DNA from: Clostridia bacterium
GTDB lineage: Bacteria; Bacillota; Clostridia; Christensenellales; Pumilibacteraceae
Direction of reading: 5' to 3'
DNA length: 36,135 bases
Assembly: GCA_013316045.1 (NCBI GenBank)
Contig: WSNJ01000008.1
Span: forward strand, 1-36,135
Part shown: positions 17,824-28,852 of the stretch, piece by piece
Layout: each line of letters begins with the position of its first letter
Numbering within the stretch: the first letter of the stretch is position 1
Made by a program: the position numbers and the translations under genes
The notes under the pieces: generated by a model
The model's input: only the letters and a program-made list of their open reading frames with translations
What the model was told of the DNA's origin: nothing
The model's database searches: none

Positions 17824-17856
17824 AGATAGGTATTGTAAAAGCAAAAGGAACAGATT

Positions 17857-18531
17857 ATGCACGATTCGGAAATCTCCGTAGTACCCAAAAAAGCGTTCAG
17901 AATAGGGTCGTTTGTAGTAACGGAAACGATGATTAGCGCGGCGATTGCTACGTTGGCGCTTATTCTTTTCGCTCTCGTCGTGCGCATATTTCTGATTCCG
18001 CGCTGGCGTAAAGAATACGAGAAAAAGTCGGGACTGAGAATACTTGTAGAGTATCTCGTAAATATGTTCGACGGTAACGCGGTTGAGCAGACGCACAATA
18101 ACAGCGGCTTTACGGGCGCATTTTATTTTGCCTGCGCGGCTTTTATCTGCATAGGTACGCTTACGGAAATGTTCAATCTGCGTCCGCCTACGAGCGATTT
18201 GAGCCTTACGCTTGTTTTGGGCATACTCAGTTTTTTGGTTATATTCGCTCTCGGTTTCAAGGCTAAAAAAGGCAAGCGTCTCTTGCACTATCTTAACCCC
18301 ATAAATCTTCTTACCGATTGCGTAGTGCCGTTTTCGTTGGCGCTCAGAATGTTCGGAAGCGTGTTCTCGGGTTATCTTATAATGCACCTTATATATACGC
18401 TGTTGCCTATCTGGCTTAACGTTGCGATTCCTGCGGTCGGAAACGTAATCTTCACTTTATTCCACGCCGTAATTCAGAGTTATATATTTATGTTCTTGTC
18501 AATGTGCCTGATTAACGAGGCAATAGAATAG
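17857..18531 (+). CDS. atpB: F-type ATP synthase subunit a
   Basis: This 224-residue protein has about five hydrophobic segments (25-47, 88-106, 115-133, 156-184 and 195-217). LALRMFGS contains the essential Arg (Arg164) that faces the c-ring. RPPTSDLSLTL and the C-terminal HAVIQSYIFMFLSM with Gln207 line the half-channels. It forms the ion path with the c-ring in the membrane. It is the first gene of the operon, behind an AAAAGGAA site. No atpI is seen before it. Confidence 0.95.
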   Translation: MHDSEISVVPKKAFRIGSFVVTETMISAAIATLALILFALVVRIFLIPRWRKEYEKKSGLRILVEYLVNMFDGNAVEQTHNNSGFTGAFYFACAAFICIGTLTEMFNLRPPTSDLSLTLVLGILSFLVIFALGFKAKKGKRLLHYLNPINLLTDCVVPFSLALRMFGSVFSGYLIMHLIYTLLPIWLNVAIPAVGNVIFTLFHAVIQSYIFMFLSMCLINEAIE

Positions 18532-18563
18532 TTTGGTAATTTTACTTTAAGGAGTGTTTCAAT

Positions 18564-18827
18564 ATGATAGTTTCGGCAATAGTTACCGCGCTTGTAAGTC
18601 TGTTGGGCGTGGACGGCATAGTTGCGATAGGCGCAGGCATAGCCGCATTTACGGGGCTCGGCGCGGGTATAGGTATAGGAATAGCTACGGCAAAGTCGGT
18701 TGAGGCGATTGCTCGTCAGCCCGAAGCGGAAAAGAAGATTTTCCGTACGCTTATGATAGGTCTTGTATTTGCGGAAACGACGGCAATATACGGCGTATTT
18801 ATCGCTCTTATGACGATAATAATGTAA
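18564..18827 (+). CDS. atpE: F-type ATP synthase subunit c
   Basis: This 87-residue hairpin protein has a Gly-rich helix 1, the conserved polar loop ARQPEA (50-55), and helix 2 with the ion-binding Glu71 in FAETTAIYG. Compared with sodium-type c subunits, Thr72 and Tyr76 are kept in positions compatible with sodium binding. The helix-1 Gln is replaced by Ile38, so ion preference is unclear. AAGGAG precedes the ATG. Confidence 0.96.
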   Translation: MIVSAIVTALVSLLGVDGIVAIGAGIAAFTGLGAGIGIGIATAKSVEAIARQPEAEKKIFRTLMIGLVFAETTAIYGVFIALMTIIM

Positions 18828-18852
18828 CTTACGTAAAAAGGAATTCTTTCTG

Positions 18853-19365
18853 ATGGTTTTAATCTCGGCATCGGTATTCGAAAGGCTCGGAATTTCCTGG
18901 ACGAGTATGTTGTTTCATCTCGTCAACGTAGTTATTCTGATTGTCGCGCTTTATTTTATACTCTATAAGCCCGTTAAAAAAATCGTACGCGACCACAGGC
19001 AAAAGCTGAAAGACGTTTTCGACGAGAATAAGAAGCTCGGCGAAGAAGCTTTGGAAATGCAGCAGAAATACGAGGGTATGATAGAGGATGTAAAGCGGGA
19101 GGCTATGCGCGTTAGCGCGGAAGCCGCCGAAAAGGCGCAACAGAAGTCGGACGAAATCATAAAGCACGCGCAAGAACAGGCGGACAATATTATAGAAAGC
19201 GCGAAGAAAGACGTAGCGGCGTCGAAACTTCGTCTTAAAAACGAGTTCCGCGATTCGGTTAGTAAAATGGCAGTCGATATTGCCGAAAAAGTTCTGGAAC
19301 GCGAAGTGAGCGAAAAAGACAATAAAGATATTATCGACGCTTGCCTGAAAGAGTGGGACGAATGA
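18853..19365 (+). CDS. atpF: F-type ATP synthase subunit b
   Basis: The 170-residue length is normal. One N-terminal membrane helix (about 19-39, LVNVVILIVALYFILYKP) is followed by a long charged coiled coil (EALEMQQKYEGMIEDVKREA) and the C-terminal MAVDIAEKVLERE that normally grips the delta subunit. The stop overlaps the start of the delta-alpha fusion in an ATGA. No delta sequence is fused to this protein. Confidence 0.95.
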   Translation: MVLISASVFERLGISWTSMLFHLVNVVILIVALYFILYKPVKKIVRDHRQKLKDVFDENKKLGEEALEMQQKYEGMIEDVKREAMRVSAEAAEKAQQKSDEIIKHAQEQADNIIESAKKDVAASKLRLKNEFRDSVSKMAVDIAEKVLEREVSEKDNKDIIDACLKEWDE

Positions 19366-21104
19366 CGACGATACGCGTATTATCCGCAAAAACACTCGAT
19401 AACGCGAGTAAGAAAAAGATAGAAACCGCTTTTTCCAAAAAGCATAACGGAGAAGCGGAGTTTTCTTATGAAATCGACGTAAGCCTTATAGGCGGCGTTC
19501 TGATTATCGACGGCGAAGATTATTACGATGCGACCGTAAAAGGACAGCTCAATAACTTCAAGCGCGTAAAGAGCAAGGACGTTCCCAAAGATGCGGACGA
19601 CGTAAAATCGATTGAAAAACAGTTAACCGATAAGATAAAAGATTATAAGCCGACTTACGAGAAAATGAGTTCGGGAATGGTTGCCTATGCGGGCGACGGC
19701 GTTGTGCGCATAAGCGGACTTGCGGGCGCTAAGTACGGAGAGCTTCTCGATATAGAAGGCGACGTTCAGGCGATAGTTCTCAATCTCGAAGAAAACGAAG
19801 TCGGAGCGATAGTTCTCGACGACGAAGATAAAGTCGCGGCGAATATGCTCGTAAAAGCTACGGGCAGAATTGTCGAAGTTCCCGTCGGAGAAGAATTGCT
19901 CGGCAGAGTAGTCAATCCGCTCGGCGTTCCCGTAGACGGGCTCGGGGATATTCGGGCAAAAAAGACGCGTCCCATTGAGCATCCCGCGCCGAAGATAATA
20001 GACCGCGACAAGGTAAACGAACCGTTGCAAACGGGTATTTTGGCAATCGATGCTATGATACCTATCGGCAAAGGTCAGAGAGAGCTTATAATAGGCGACA
20101 GGCAAACGGGCAAAACGTCGATAGCCATCGACACGATAATCAACCAAAAGGGTAAGAACGTATATTGCGTATACGTTGCGATAGGTCAGAAAGCAAGTTC
20201 CATAAGCGGAATAATGCACACGCTTACGGAATTCGGCGCAATGGAATACACGACGATAGTTTGTTCCACAGCCCGCGATTCGAGCCCTATGCAGTATATC
20301 GCGCCCTTTTCGGGTTGCGCAATGGCGGAAGAACTTATGCACGAAGGCAAAGACGTGCTTATCGTTTACGACGATTTGTCGAAGCACGCGGTGGCTTACA
20401 GGGCAATGAGTTTGCTGTTGAAAAGACCGCCCGGACGCGAAGCGTTCCCCGGAGATATATTCTATCTGCATTCCCGTCTTTTGGAACGCGCCGCAAAACT
20501 CGGCAAAGAGTACGGCGGCGGTTCTATGACCGCATTGCCGATAGTCGAAACGTTGGCGGGTGATATTTCGGCTTATATTCCGACAAATATAATCTCCATA
20601 ACCGACGGACAGATTTATCTTGAAAACGAATTGTTCAACGCGGGCGTAAGACCTGCCGTAAACGTCGGGCTTTCCGTTTCGCGCGTCGGGTCGAGCGCGC
20701 AGATTAAAGCGATGAAAAAGATAAGCGGAAAACTCAGGCTCGATTTGTCGCAATACCGCGAGCTTGCCGTATTCGCGCAATTCGGTTCCGAACTCGATTC
20801 GACGACTTCGGCTTTGCTCGAACAGGGCGAAAGAACTACCGAAAGTCTTAAACAAGACGTAAATTCGCCGCTGAGCGTAGAGCATCAGGTTATAATTCTC
20901 TATATTACAATGAAAGAGCTTTTGCGCAAAATTCCTACCGATAAGATACGCGAATTCAACCGTGGTTTTGTCGATTACGTGGAAGTGAATTACAAGCATA
21001 TTATCGATAACATAAGGGAAACGGAAGAGTTATCGTTGGAAAACTGTCTCGATATTGAAGACGCAGTAAAACAATACAGAGAGTTCTTTTTCAAGAGCAA
21101 TTAA
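19362..21104 (+). CDS. atpA: Fusion of delta-subunit C-terminal domain with ATP synthase alpha subunit
   Basis: The start is ATG 19362, in an ATGA overlap with atpF; upstream TTG 19341 lies inside atpF. The 580-residue product begins with about 70 residues matching the C-terminal domain of the delta/OSCP subunit: IRVLSAKTLD, then EIDVSLIGGVLI (37-48) and DATVKGQL (56-63). A short Lys/Asp linker leads into a complete alpha subunit from about residue 79: N-terminal helix, GDGVVRISGL, Walker A GDRQTGKT (245-252, about 76 residues later than in ordinary alpha), and NVGLSVSRVGSSAQ with the conserved Arg. No stop, start or spacer separates the two parts. The N-terminal six-helix domain of delta is absent. 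The alpha part forms the F1 head; the effect of three tethered delta domains is unknown. Confidence 0.9.
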   Translation: MTTIRVLSAKTLDNASKKKIETAFSKKHNGEAEFSYEIDVSLIGGVLIIDGEDYYDATVKGQLNNFKRVKSKDVPKDADDVKSIEKQLTDKIKDYKPTYEKMSSGMVAYAGDGVVRISGLAGAKYGELLDIEGDVQAIVLNLEENEVGAIVLDDEDKVAANMLVKATGRIVEVPVGEELLGRVVNPLGVPVDGLGDIRAKKTRPIEHPAPKIIDRDKVNEPLQTGILAIDAMIPIGKGQRELIIGDRQTGKTSIAIDTIINQKGKNVYCVYVAIGQKASSISGIMHTLTEFGAMEYTTIVCSTARDSSPMQYIAPFSGCAMAEELMHEGKDVLIVYDDLSKHAVAYRAMSLLLKRPPGREAFPGDIFYLHSRLLERAAKLGKEYGGGSMTALPIVETLAGDISAYIPTNIISITDGQIYLENELFNAGVRPAVNVGLSVSRVGSSAQIKAMKKISGKLRLDLSQYRELAVFAQFGSELDSTTSALLEQGERTTESLKQDVNSPLSVEHQVIILYITMKELLRKIPTDKIREFNRGFVDYVEVNYKHIIDNIRETEELSLENCLDIEDAVKQYREFFFKSN

Positions 21105-21110
21105 GAAATT

Positions 21111-23397
<2,287 letters not shown>

Positions 23398-23412
23398 TAC
23401 GGGGAGTTTCAG

Positions 23413-23820
23413 GTGGCAAAGGTTTTCAATCTCGAAATTTATACGCCTGAGCGCGTCTTTTTCAAGGGCGAAGTAGAGTCGCTTATAATAAACACGCATT
23501 CAGGTGAAATAGGAATTTTGTATCATACTTTACCGCTTGTAACGACTTTGCAAAGCGGCGTTATGCGCATATTGCAAAACGGCAAATGGATGGAAGCCGC
23601 AAATACAATGGGCTTTGTTGAAGTGTCGCGCGACGTCGTAACCGTTTTGACAGATTCGGCAGTCTGGCCGCACGAAGTCGATATAAATTCGGTAAGCGAC
23701 GAAATAGACGAACTCGACGAGCGAAAACGGAAAGCCAAGAGTTTGGAAGAGTACAAAATGGCAAAAGCGCAACTTGCAATTCAGTTTGCTAAGCTGAAAA
23801 TCACACATAGGGATAATTAG
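23413..23820 (+). CDS. atpC: F-type ATP synthase subunit epsilon
   Basis: The start is GTG 23413, behind GGGGAG. The 135-residue protein has the beta-sandwich domain (LEIYTPERVFF, GEIGILYHTLPLVTTL) and a C-terminal two-helix region (DELDERKRKAKSLEEYKMAKAQL) that inhibits or regulates ATP hydrolysis. Length is normal. It ends the operon, but the next gene begins only 6 bases later. Confidence 0.93.
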   Translation: MAKVFNLEIYTPERVFFKGEVESLIINTHSGEIGILYHTLPLVTTLQSGVMRILQNGKWMEAANTMGFVEVSRDVVTVLTDSAVWPHEVDINSVSDEIDELDERKRKAKSLEEYKMAKAQLAIQFAKLKITHRDN

Positions 23821-23826
23821 TGCCGA

Positions 23827-25140
23827 ATGGATACGGGAGAAATGTTTTTTCAGAAAGAAATCGAAACGATGAGCCGAAAGGAAATCGAGAATTTGCAACT
23901 CGAACGGATTAAGCATATTGTTGCTTATGCGTATGATAACGTTCCGTTTTATAAGGAAAAATTCGATAAAATCGGGTTAAAGCCGTCGCATATTAAAACT
24001 TTCAGGGATTATGAGAACGTTCCTTTTACCACAAAAGACGATTTCAGAAGCAATTATCCGTATTCGCTGTTTGCCGTTCCTATGGATGATATAGTCAGAA
24101 TTCACGCGTCGAGCGGTACGACGGGTAAGCCGGTTGTAGTCGGTTATACCCGCAAGGACCTTGATATCTGGTCGGACGTTGTAGCGCGTTTTATAGTTTC
24201 GAGCGGCGGACGAAAGAGCGACATTGTGCAGAACGCTTTCGGCTACGGTCTTTTTACGGGTGCGCTCGGTTTACATATGGGTTGGGAAAAAGTCGGCGCA
24301 ACCGTCGTTCCGATTTCGAGCGGAAATACGGAACGGCAAATTATGCTTATGAAAGACTTAAAGGTTACCGCGCTTATCGCAACGCCGTCTTACGGGCTTT
24401 ATATGGGCGAAACTATGCTCAATATGGGATTAAAGCCGTCGGATTTGTCTTTGCGTCTGGGCTTTTTCGGCGCGGAAGCGTCCACTAAGGAAACTCACGA
24501 ACAGTTGAGAAAAATATTCGGGATAAAGACGAACGACAATTACGGTTTGACCGAAGTTATGGGACCCGGCGTTGCGGGCGAATGTTATCTTAACGACGGA
24601 ATGCATATTGCGGAAGACCACTTCTATGCCGAAATATTGAATAAGGAAACGTTTAAGTCTATGGGCGAAAACGAATACGGCGAACTCGTTATAACCACGC
24701 TCACGAAAGAAGGTTTGCCCGTTCTGAGATACAGAACAAAGGATATAACGCGGATTAGCAAGAAGCCTTGCGCGTGCAGCAGAACTATGGCGCGTATGGA
24801 CAAAATTATAGGGCGCACCGACGATATGCTGATAATACGCGGCGTTAACGTATTTCCGTCGCAAATCGAAGCCGTGCTTATGGATATGGAAGAAGTCGGC
24901 AATTCGTTTGAAATAATCGTCGACAGAGTGGGATATATGGATACTCTCGAAGTACGAATCGAAATAAGCGACGAGAAACTTTTGCTCGATTATGGCTTGC
25001 TTGAAAAATTGCGCGACAGAATCCGCAAGAAGTTCAAGGAAGTGTTGCAAATAGACGTTAAAGTCAAACTCGTTGAGCCTATGAGTTTACAGCGTTTTGA
25101 AGGGAAAGCGCGCAGAGTAAAGGATTTACGCAATAAATAA
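23827..25140 (+). CDS. paaK: Phenylacetate-CoA ligase family protein (PaaK-like, first copy)
   Basis: This 437-residue AMP-forming acyl-CoA ligase shows the P-loop-like SSGTTGKP (95-102), YGLTEVMGPG, RTKDI, and the CxC region CACSRTMARM before the IIGRTDDMLIIRG hinge. These enzymes activate phenylacetate or related aromatic acids with ATP and CoA. Together with the neighbouring IOR, it may exchange aryl-acetates with their CoA forms. A start at ATG 23842 (MFFQKEI) would match the second copy better and has GGGAG close by, so the N-terminus is uncertain by five residues. Confidence 0.88.
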   Translation: MDTGEMFFQKEIETMSRKEIENLQLERIKHIVAYAYDNVPFYKEKFDKIGLKPSHIKTFRDYENVPFTTKDDFRSNYPYSLFAVPMDDIVRIHASSGTTGKPVVVGYTRKDLDIWSDVVARFIVSSGGRKSDIVQNAFGYGLFTGALGLHMGWEKVGATVVPISSGNTERQIMLMKDLKVTALIATPSYGLYMGETMLNMGLKPSDLSLRLGFFGAEASTKETHEQLRKIFGIKTNDNYGLTEVMGPGVAGECYLNDGMHIAEDHFYAEILNKETFKSMGENEYGELVITTLTKEGLPVLRYRTKDITRISKKPCACSRTMARMDKIIGRTDDMLIIRGVNVFPSQIEAVLMDMEEVGNSFEIIVDRVGYMDTLEVRIEISDEKLLLDYGLLEKLRDRIRKKFKEVLQIDVKVKLVEPMSLQRFEGKARRVKDLRNK

Positions 25141-25167
25141 CGGATAAATAAAAACAGGAGATATTTA

Positions 25168-26889
25168 ATGAAAAAACTTGCAATAGGAAATTATGCCGTG
25201 GCGCGGGGCGCATACGAAGCGGGGGTTACCGTTTCGAGCGCGTATCCCGGTACGCCGAGTACGGAAATTACGGAATTTATCGCTAAATACAAAGAAGTTA
25301 ACGCCGAATGGTCGCCGAACGAAAAAGTGGCGTTGGAAGTCGGAATCGGTGCGTCGGTTGCTGGCGCGCGCGCAATAGTCGCTATGAAGCACGTCGGACT
25401 TAATGTTGCCGCCGACCCGCTGTTTACCGTTAGTTATACGGGTGTTAACGGCGGACTTGTAATTGCGGTTGCCGACGACCCCGGAGTGCACAGCTCGCAG
25501 AACGAGCAAGATTCACGCTATTACGCTATGAGCGCAAAAGTTCCTATGTTGGAGCCGAGCGATTCGCAGGAGGCGAAAGATTTTACCGCGCTTGCTTTTG
25601 AATTGAGCGAAAAGTACGATACTCCGATATTTATAAGAATGACTACGCGCGTGGCGCATTCGCAAAGTTATATTACCGAGTGCGAGCGGAAAGAAGTCCC
25701 CGTTAAGCCTTATGTAAAGGACGCGGGGAAATACGTTATGATGCCGGGCAATGCAAAAAAACGTCGTTTTAACGTAGAAGACAGAATGAACGCTTTCGGG
25801 CGCGCCGCAAATACTATGGCGATAAATTTTGCGGAGTATAACGACAGGGAAGTGGGCGTTGTTTGTTCGGGCGGCGTTTATCAGTACGTCAAAGAAGCTC
25901 TTCCCGATTATTCGGTGTATAAAGTCGGAACTGTCTTTCCGTTGCCGATTGACGCAATAAAGGAATTTGCGAAAAACGTAAAGCGTCTTTTGGTTATAGA
26001 AGAGCTTGACGGCTTTATCGAAAAACAGTTAAAAGTCGAAGGAATAAAAGTAGACGGAAAAAACGTTATTCCGAATATCGACGAATTATCCGTATCGAAA
26101 ATCAGAAAAGCTGTACTCGGTGAAGATATTCCCGTGCCCGTTCAGACCGTTGTGCGTCCGCCCGTGCTTTGCCCCGGTTGTCCGCACAGAAGCGTATTTT
26201 CCGTAATATCCAAGCTGAAACTCAATGTTATGGGAGACATAGGTTGCTATACGCTCGGCGCGCTCGCTCCGCTCAACGCGGTCGATACGGTCGTTTGTAT
26301 GGGGGCAAGCATAGGTATGGCGATAGGCGCGGAAAAGGCGCAGGGAAGAGAATTCGCAAAAAAGACTCTTGCCGTAATAGGAGATTCTACGTTTGTTCAC
26401 AGTGGAATTACGGGAATGATTGATGCCGTATATAATAATCTGAACACCAAAATTCTTATAGTTGACAATTCTACAACGGGAATGACCGGGCATCAGCCGC
26501 ACCCGGGAACGGGACGGACGATATATGACGAGCCTACGTATAAACTCGATTACGAAGTGCTTGCAAAAGCGTGCGGCGTTAAAAACGTTGTAACGGTCGG
26601 CACTATGGACTTAAACGCCGTGGAACGCGTTATAAAAGAACAGATGGCAAAAGACGGCGTTTCGCTTATTATTGCAAAAGAACCTTGCGCTCTGATAAAC
26701 AAAACCAAGAAACCGAATTATTCCATAAACGAAAAATGCAAGAACTGCAAAGCGTGTGTAAAACTCGGTTGTCCTGCTATTGTGAATAAGAAAGACGGAC
26801 CGTTTATTGATTCGGCGCTGTGCGTGGGATGCGGCGTTTGCGTGCAAGTCTGTAAGTTCGGAGCTATTTGCCCGGAAAAGGAGAATTAA
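25168..26889 (+). CDS. iorA: Indolepyruvate:ferredoxin oxidoreductase, alpha subunit
   Basis: The 573-residue protein has the N-terminal pyrimidine-binding domain (SAYPGTPSTEITEF), a thiamine-diphosphate domain (GDIGCYTLGALAPL, GDSTFVHSGITG) and a C-terminal double 4Fe-4S ferredoxin domain (Cys 524, 527, 530, 535 and 552, 555, 558, 562). The enzyme decarboxylates indolepyruvate and other aromatic 2-oxoacids to aryl-acetyl-CoA while reducing ferredoxin. It is followed after 3 bases by iorB, its partner. Confidence 0.95.
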   Translation: MKKLAIGNYAVARGAYEAGVTVSSAYPGTPSTEITEFIAKYKEVNAEWSPNEKVALEVGIGASVAGARAIVAMKHVGLNVAADPLFTVSYTGVNGGLVIAVADDPGVHSSQNEQDSRYYAMSAKVPMLEPSDSQEAKDFTALAFELSEKYDTPIFIRMTTRVAHSQSYITECERKEVPVKPYVKDAGKYVMMPGNAKKRRFNVEDRMNAFGRAANTMAINFAEYNDREVGVVCSGGVYQYVKEALPDYSVYKVGTVFPLPIDAIKEFAKNVKRLLVIEELDGFIEKQLKVEGIKVDGKNVIPNIDELSVSKIRKAVLGEDIPVPVQTVVRPPVLCPGCPHRSVFSVISKLKLNVMGDIGCYTLGALAPLNAVDTVVCMGASIGMAIGAEKAQGREFAKKTLAVIGDSTFVHSGITGMIDAVYNNLNTKILIVDNSTTGMTGHQPHPGTGRTIYDEPTYKLDYEVLAKACGVKNVVTVGTMDLNAVERVIKEQMAKDGVSLIIAKEPCALINKTKKPNYSINEKCKNCKACVKLGCPAIVNKKDGPFIDSALCVGCGVCVQVCKFGAICPEKEN

Positions 26890-26892
26890 AAT

Positions 26893-27456
26893 ATGAATAT
26901 ACTTATTGCGGGAGTGGGCGGACAAGGTACGCTTCTGGCGTCGCGCGTGCTCGGAAATTATGCGGGGCTTATGGGATACGATTGCAAGTTGAGCGAAGTT
27001 CACGGAATGGCTCAGCGCGGCGGTAGCGTGATAACTTACGTAAAGTTCGGAGAGAAAATTCATTCTCCCGTTATTGCGGACGGCGACAGCGACGTTTTGC
27101 TTGCGTTTGAAGAGCTCGAAGCGTTAAGGTGGTCGCATAACGTTAAAAAGGGCGGCAAGTTGCTTATGAATACGCAAAAAATTATGCCGTTGCCCGTTAT
27201 TATCGGAGCTTCCGAATATCCCGAAAATATAATCGATACGCTTAAAAAAGGGCAGTTTGATTTCTACGGAATCGACGCGCTCGGAATAGCGAAAGCGTGC
27301 GGTAATGAAAAGGCTCTGAATACCGTTATGATTGGTTACTTTGCGAAAGTAGTCGGAATCGACCGCGATATTTTGAAAAAGGCGCTTGAAATGAGCGTCC
27401 CCGCTAAGTTTGCGGAAGTCAATATAAAGGCATTTGAAGCGGGTTATAACGCATAA
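26893..27456 (+). CDS. iorB: Indolepyruvate:ferredoxin oxidoreductase, beta subunit
   Basis: This 187-residue protein starts with the gamma-type 2-oxoacid oxidoreductase fold, NILIAGVGGQGTLLASRVL, and has SEVHGMAQRGGSV, both diagnostic. It completes the IorAB complex by providing the CoA/ferredoxin-linked domain. The ATG has a GGAG upstream, overlapping the end of iorA. Confidence 0.95.
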   Translation: MNILIAGVGGQGTLLASRVLGNYAGLMGYDCKLSEVHGMAQRGGSVITYVKFGEKIHSPVIADGDSDVLLAFEELEALRWSHNVKKGGKLLMNTQKIMPLPVIIGASEYPENIIDTLKKGQFDFYGIDALGIAKACGNEKALNTVMIGYFAKVVGIDRDILKKALEMSVPAKFAEVNIKAFEAGYNA

Positions 27457-27511
27457 ATACGTATTATATCAGGCATAGTACAATAAAAATTCGCCTACAA
27501 GGGAGAAAATA

Positions 27512-28810
27512 ATGTATTTCAATAAAGAAATCGAATGTATGAAGCGCAGTGAACTTAAAGCGCTTCAAAGCGAAAGACTTTGCGCGCTTGTAAAATATGT
27601 TTACGAAAGAGTTCCGTTTTATAAAAATAAAATGGACGCTTTGAAGTTAAAACCGTCGGATATAAAATCGATAGACGATATAGTAAAACTTCCGTTTACT
27701 GAGAAAACCGATTTGCGCGATAACTATCCTTTCGGGTTATTTGCCGTCGATAAGAAAGACGTGGTTAGGGTTCACGCGTCGAGCGGCACTACCGGAAAAA
27801 TGACGGTCGTCGGATATACGCGCGACGACTTGGAAGTATGGGCGGAAGTTATGGCAAGGAGTCTTACTTGCGCGGGCGTTACGCCCGATTCTACCGTTCA
27901 CGTTGCTTATGGATACGGATTGTTTACGGGCGGTTTCGGAGCGCATTGCGGCGCGGAAAAGATAGGTGCGAGAGTTATACCGGTAAGCAGCGGAAATACG
28001 GCGCGTCAGGTTACGATTCTTAAAGACTTTGAAGCGACTACGCTATGCTGTACTCCGTCGTATGCGGCTTATATAGGCGAGAGCATAAGGCAACACGGTT
28101 ACGATATAAAAGATTTCAAGCTCAAAAGCGGTGTTTTCGGCGCGGAGCCTTGGACGGAAGAACTGCGTTCCAAGATAGAACAAAGTCTGAATCTGAAAGC
28201 ATTCGATATTTACGGATTAAGCGAGATTATAGGGCCCGGCGTGTCGATAGAATGTAACGCGAATAAAGGACTGCACGTTTGGGAAGACCATTTCTATCCG
28301 GAGATTCTCGGCAACGATTTCGAGCCGTTGTCTGACGGTGAAACGGGTGAGCTGGTGTTTACGACGCTTACAAAACAAGCTCTGCCGCTTCTTAGATACA
28401 GAACGAAAGATTTGTGTACTCTCGACAGGTCTGTTTGTGTGTGCGGCAGAACTCACGCGAGAATGGGGAAAATAACGGGCAGAAAGGACGATATGCTTAT
28501 TGTGCGCGGAATAAACGTGTTCCCGTCGCAAATAGAAACGGTGCTTATGCAAATGGGATATTTGTCGCCGACTTATCAGATAATAGTCGGCAGAGAGAAC
28601 AACACCGACACTATGGAGGTAAAAGTAGAGCTTGCTCAGAATATGCTGAGCGACGTCGTTGCCAACGTTGAATCTATTATCGACGATATAGGAAAGCGGC
28701 TATATTCCGTTCTCGGGCTTAACGTAAAAGTCCGTCTTGTCGAAGCAAATTCGATACCGAGAAGCGAAGGAAAGGCTGTTCGCGTTATCGACAACAGAAA
28801 AAACAAGTAA
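27512..28810 (+). CDS. paaK: Phenylacetate-CoA ligase family protein (PaaK-like, second copy)
   Basis: This 432-residue paralogue of the ligase at 23827 has the same order of motifs: SSGTTGKM, YGLSEIIGPG, RTKDL, CVCGRTHARM and GRKDDMLIVRG. It starts behind AAGGGAG. The two copies clearly diverged after duplication and flank iorAB, so they may differ in aromatic acid preference (for example phenyl-, hydroxyphenyl- or indole-acetate). This is inference from context. Confidence 0.9.
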   Translation: MYFNKEIECMKRSELKALQSERLCALVKYVYERVPFYKNKMDALKLKPSDIKSIDDIVKLPFTEKTDLRDNYPFGLFAVDKKDVVRVHASSGTTGKMTVVGYTRDDLEVWAEVMARSLTCAGVTPDSTVHVAYGYGLFTGGFGAHCGAEKIGARVIPVSSGNTARQVTILKDFEATTLCCTPSYAAYIGESIRQHGYDIKDFKLKSGVFGAEPWTEELRSKIEQSLNLKAFDIYGLSEIIGPGVSIECNANKGLHVWEDHFYPEILGNDFEPLSDGETGELVFTTLTKQALPLLRYRTKDLCTLDRSVCVCGRTHARMGKITGRKDDMLIVRGINVFPSQIETVLMQMGYLSPTYQIIVGRENNTDTMEVKVELAQNMLSDVVANVESIIDDIGKRLYSVLGLNVKVRLVEANSIPRSEGKAVRVIDNRKNK

Positions 28811-28852
28811 ACAATTTTGCGTTGAAAACATATATATATGGAGGAAAATAAA

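Noticed and set aside
19341-19361. TTG start that would add seven residues to the delta-alpha fusion
   Set aside because: It lies inside atpF; the ATG at 19362 forms a typical ATGA overlap and matches the delta-domain alignment.
19623-20999. 458-codon antisense open frame opposite ATP synthase alpha
   Set aside because: It mirrors the codon bias of a highly conserved gene and shows no recognisable domain.
27466-27480. TATATCAGGCATA resembling TATATCAGACATA near 34858
   Set aside because: A one-mismatch 13-base match in a 36-kb AT-leaning window is expected by chance.
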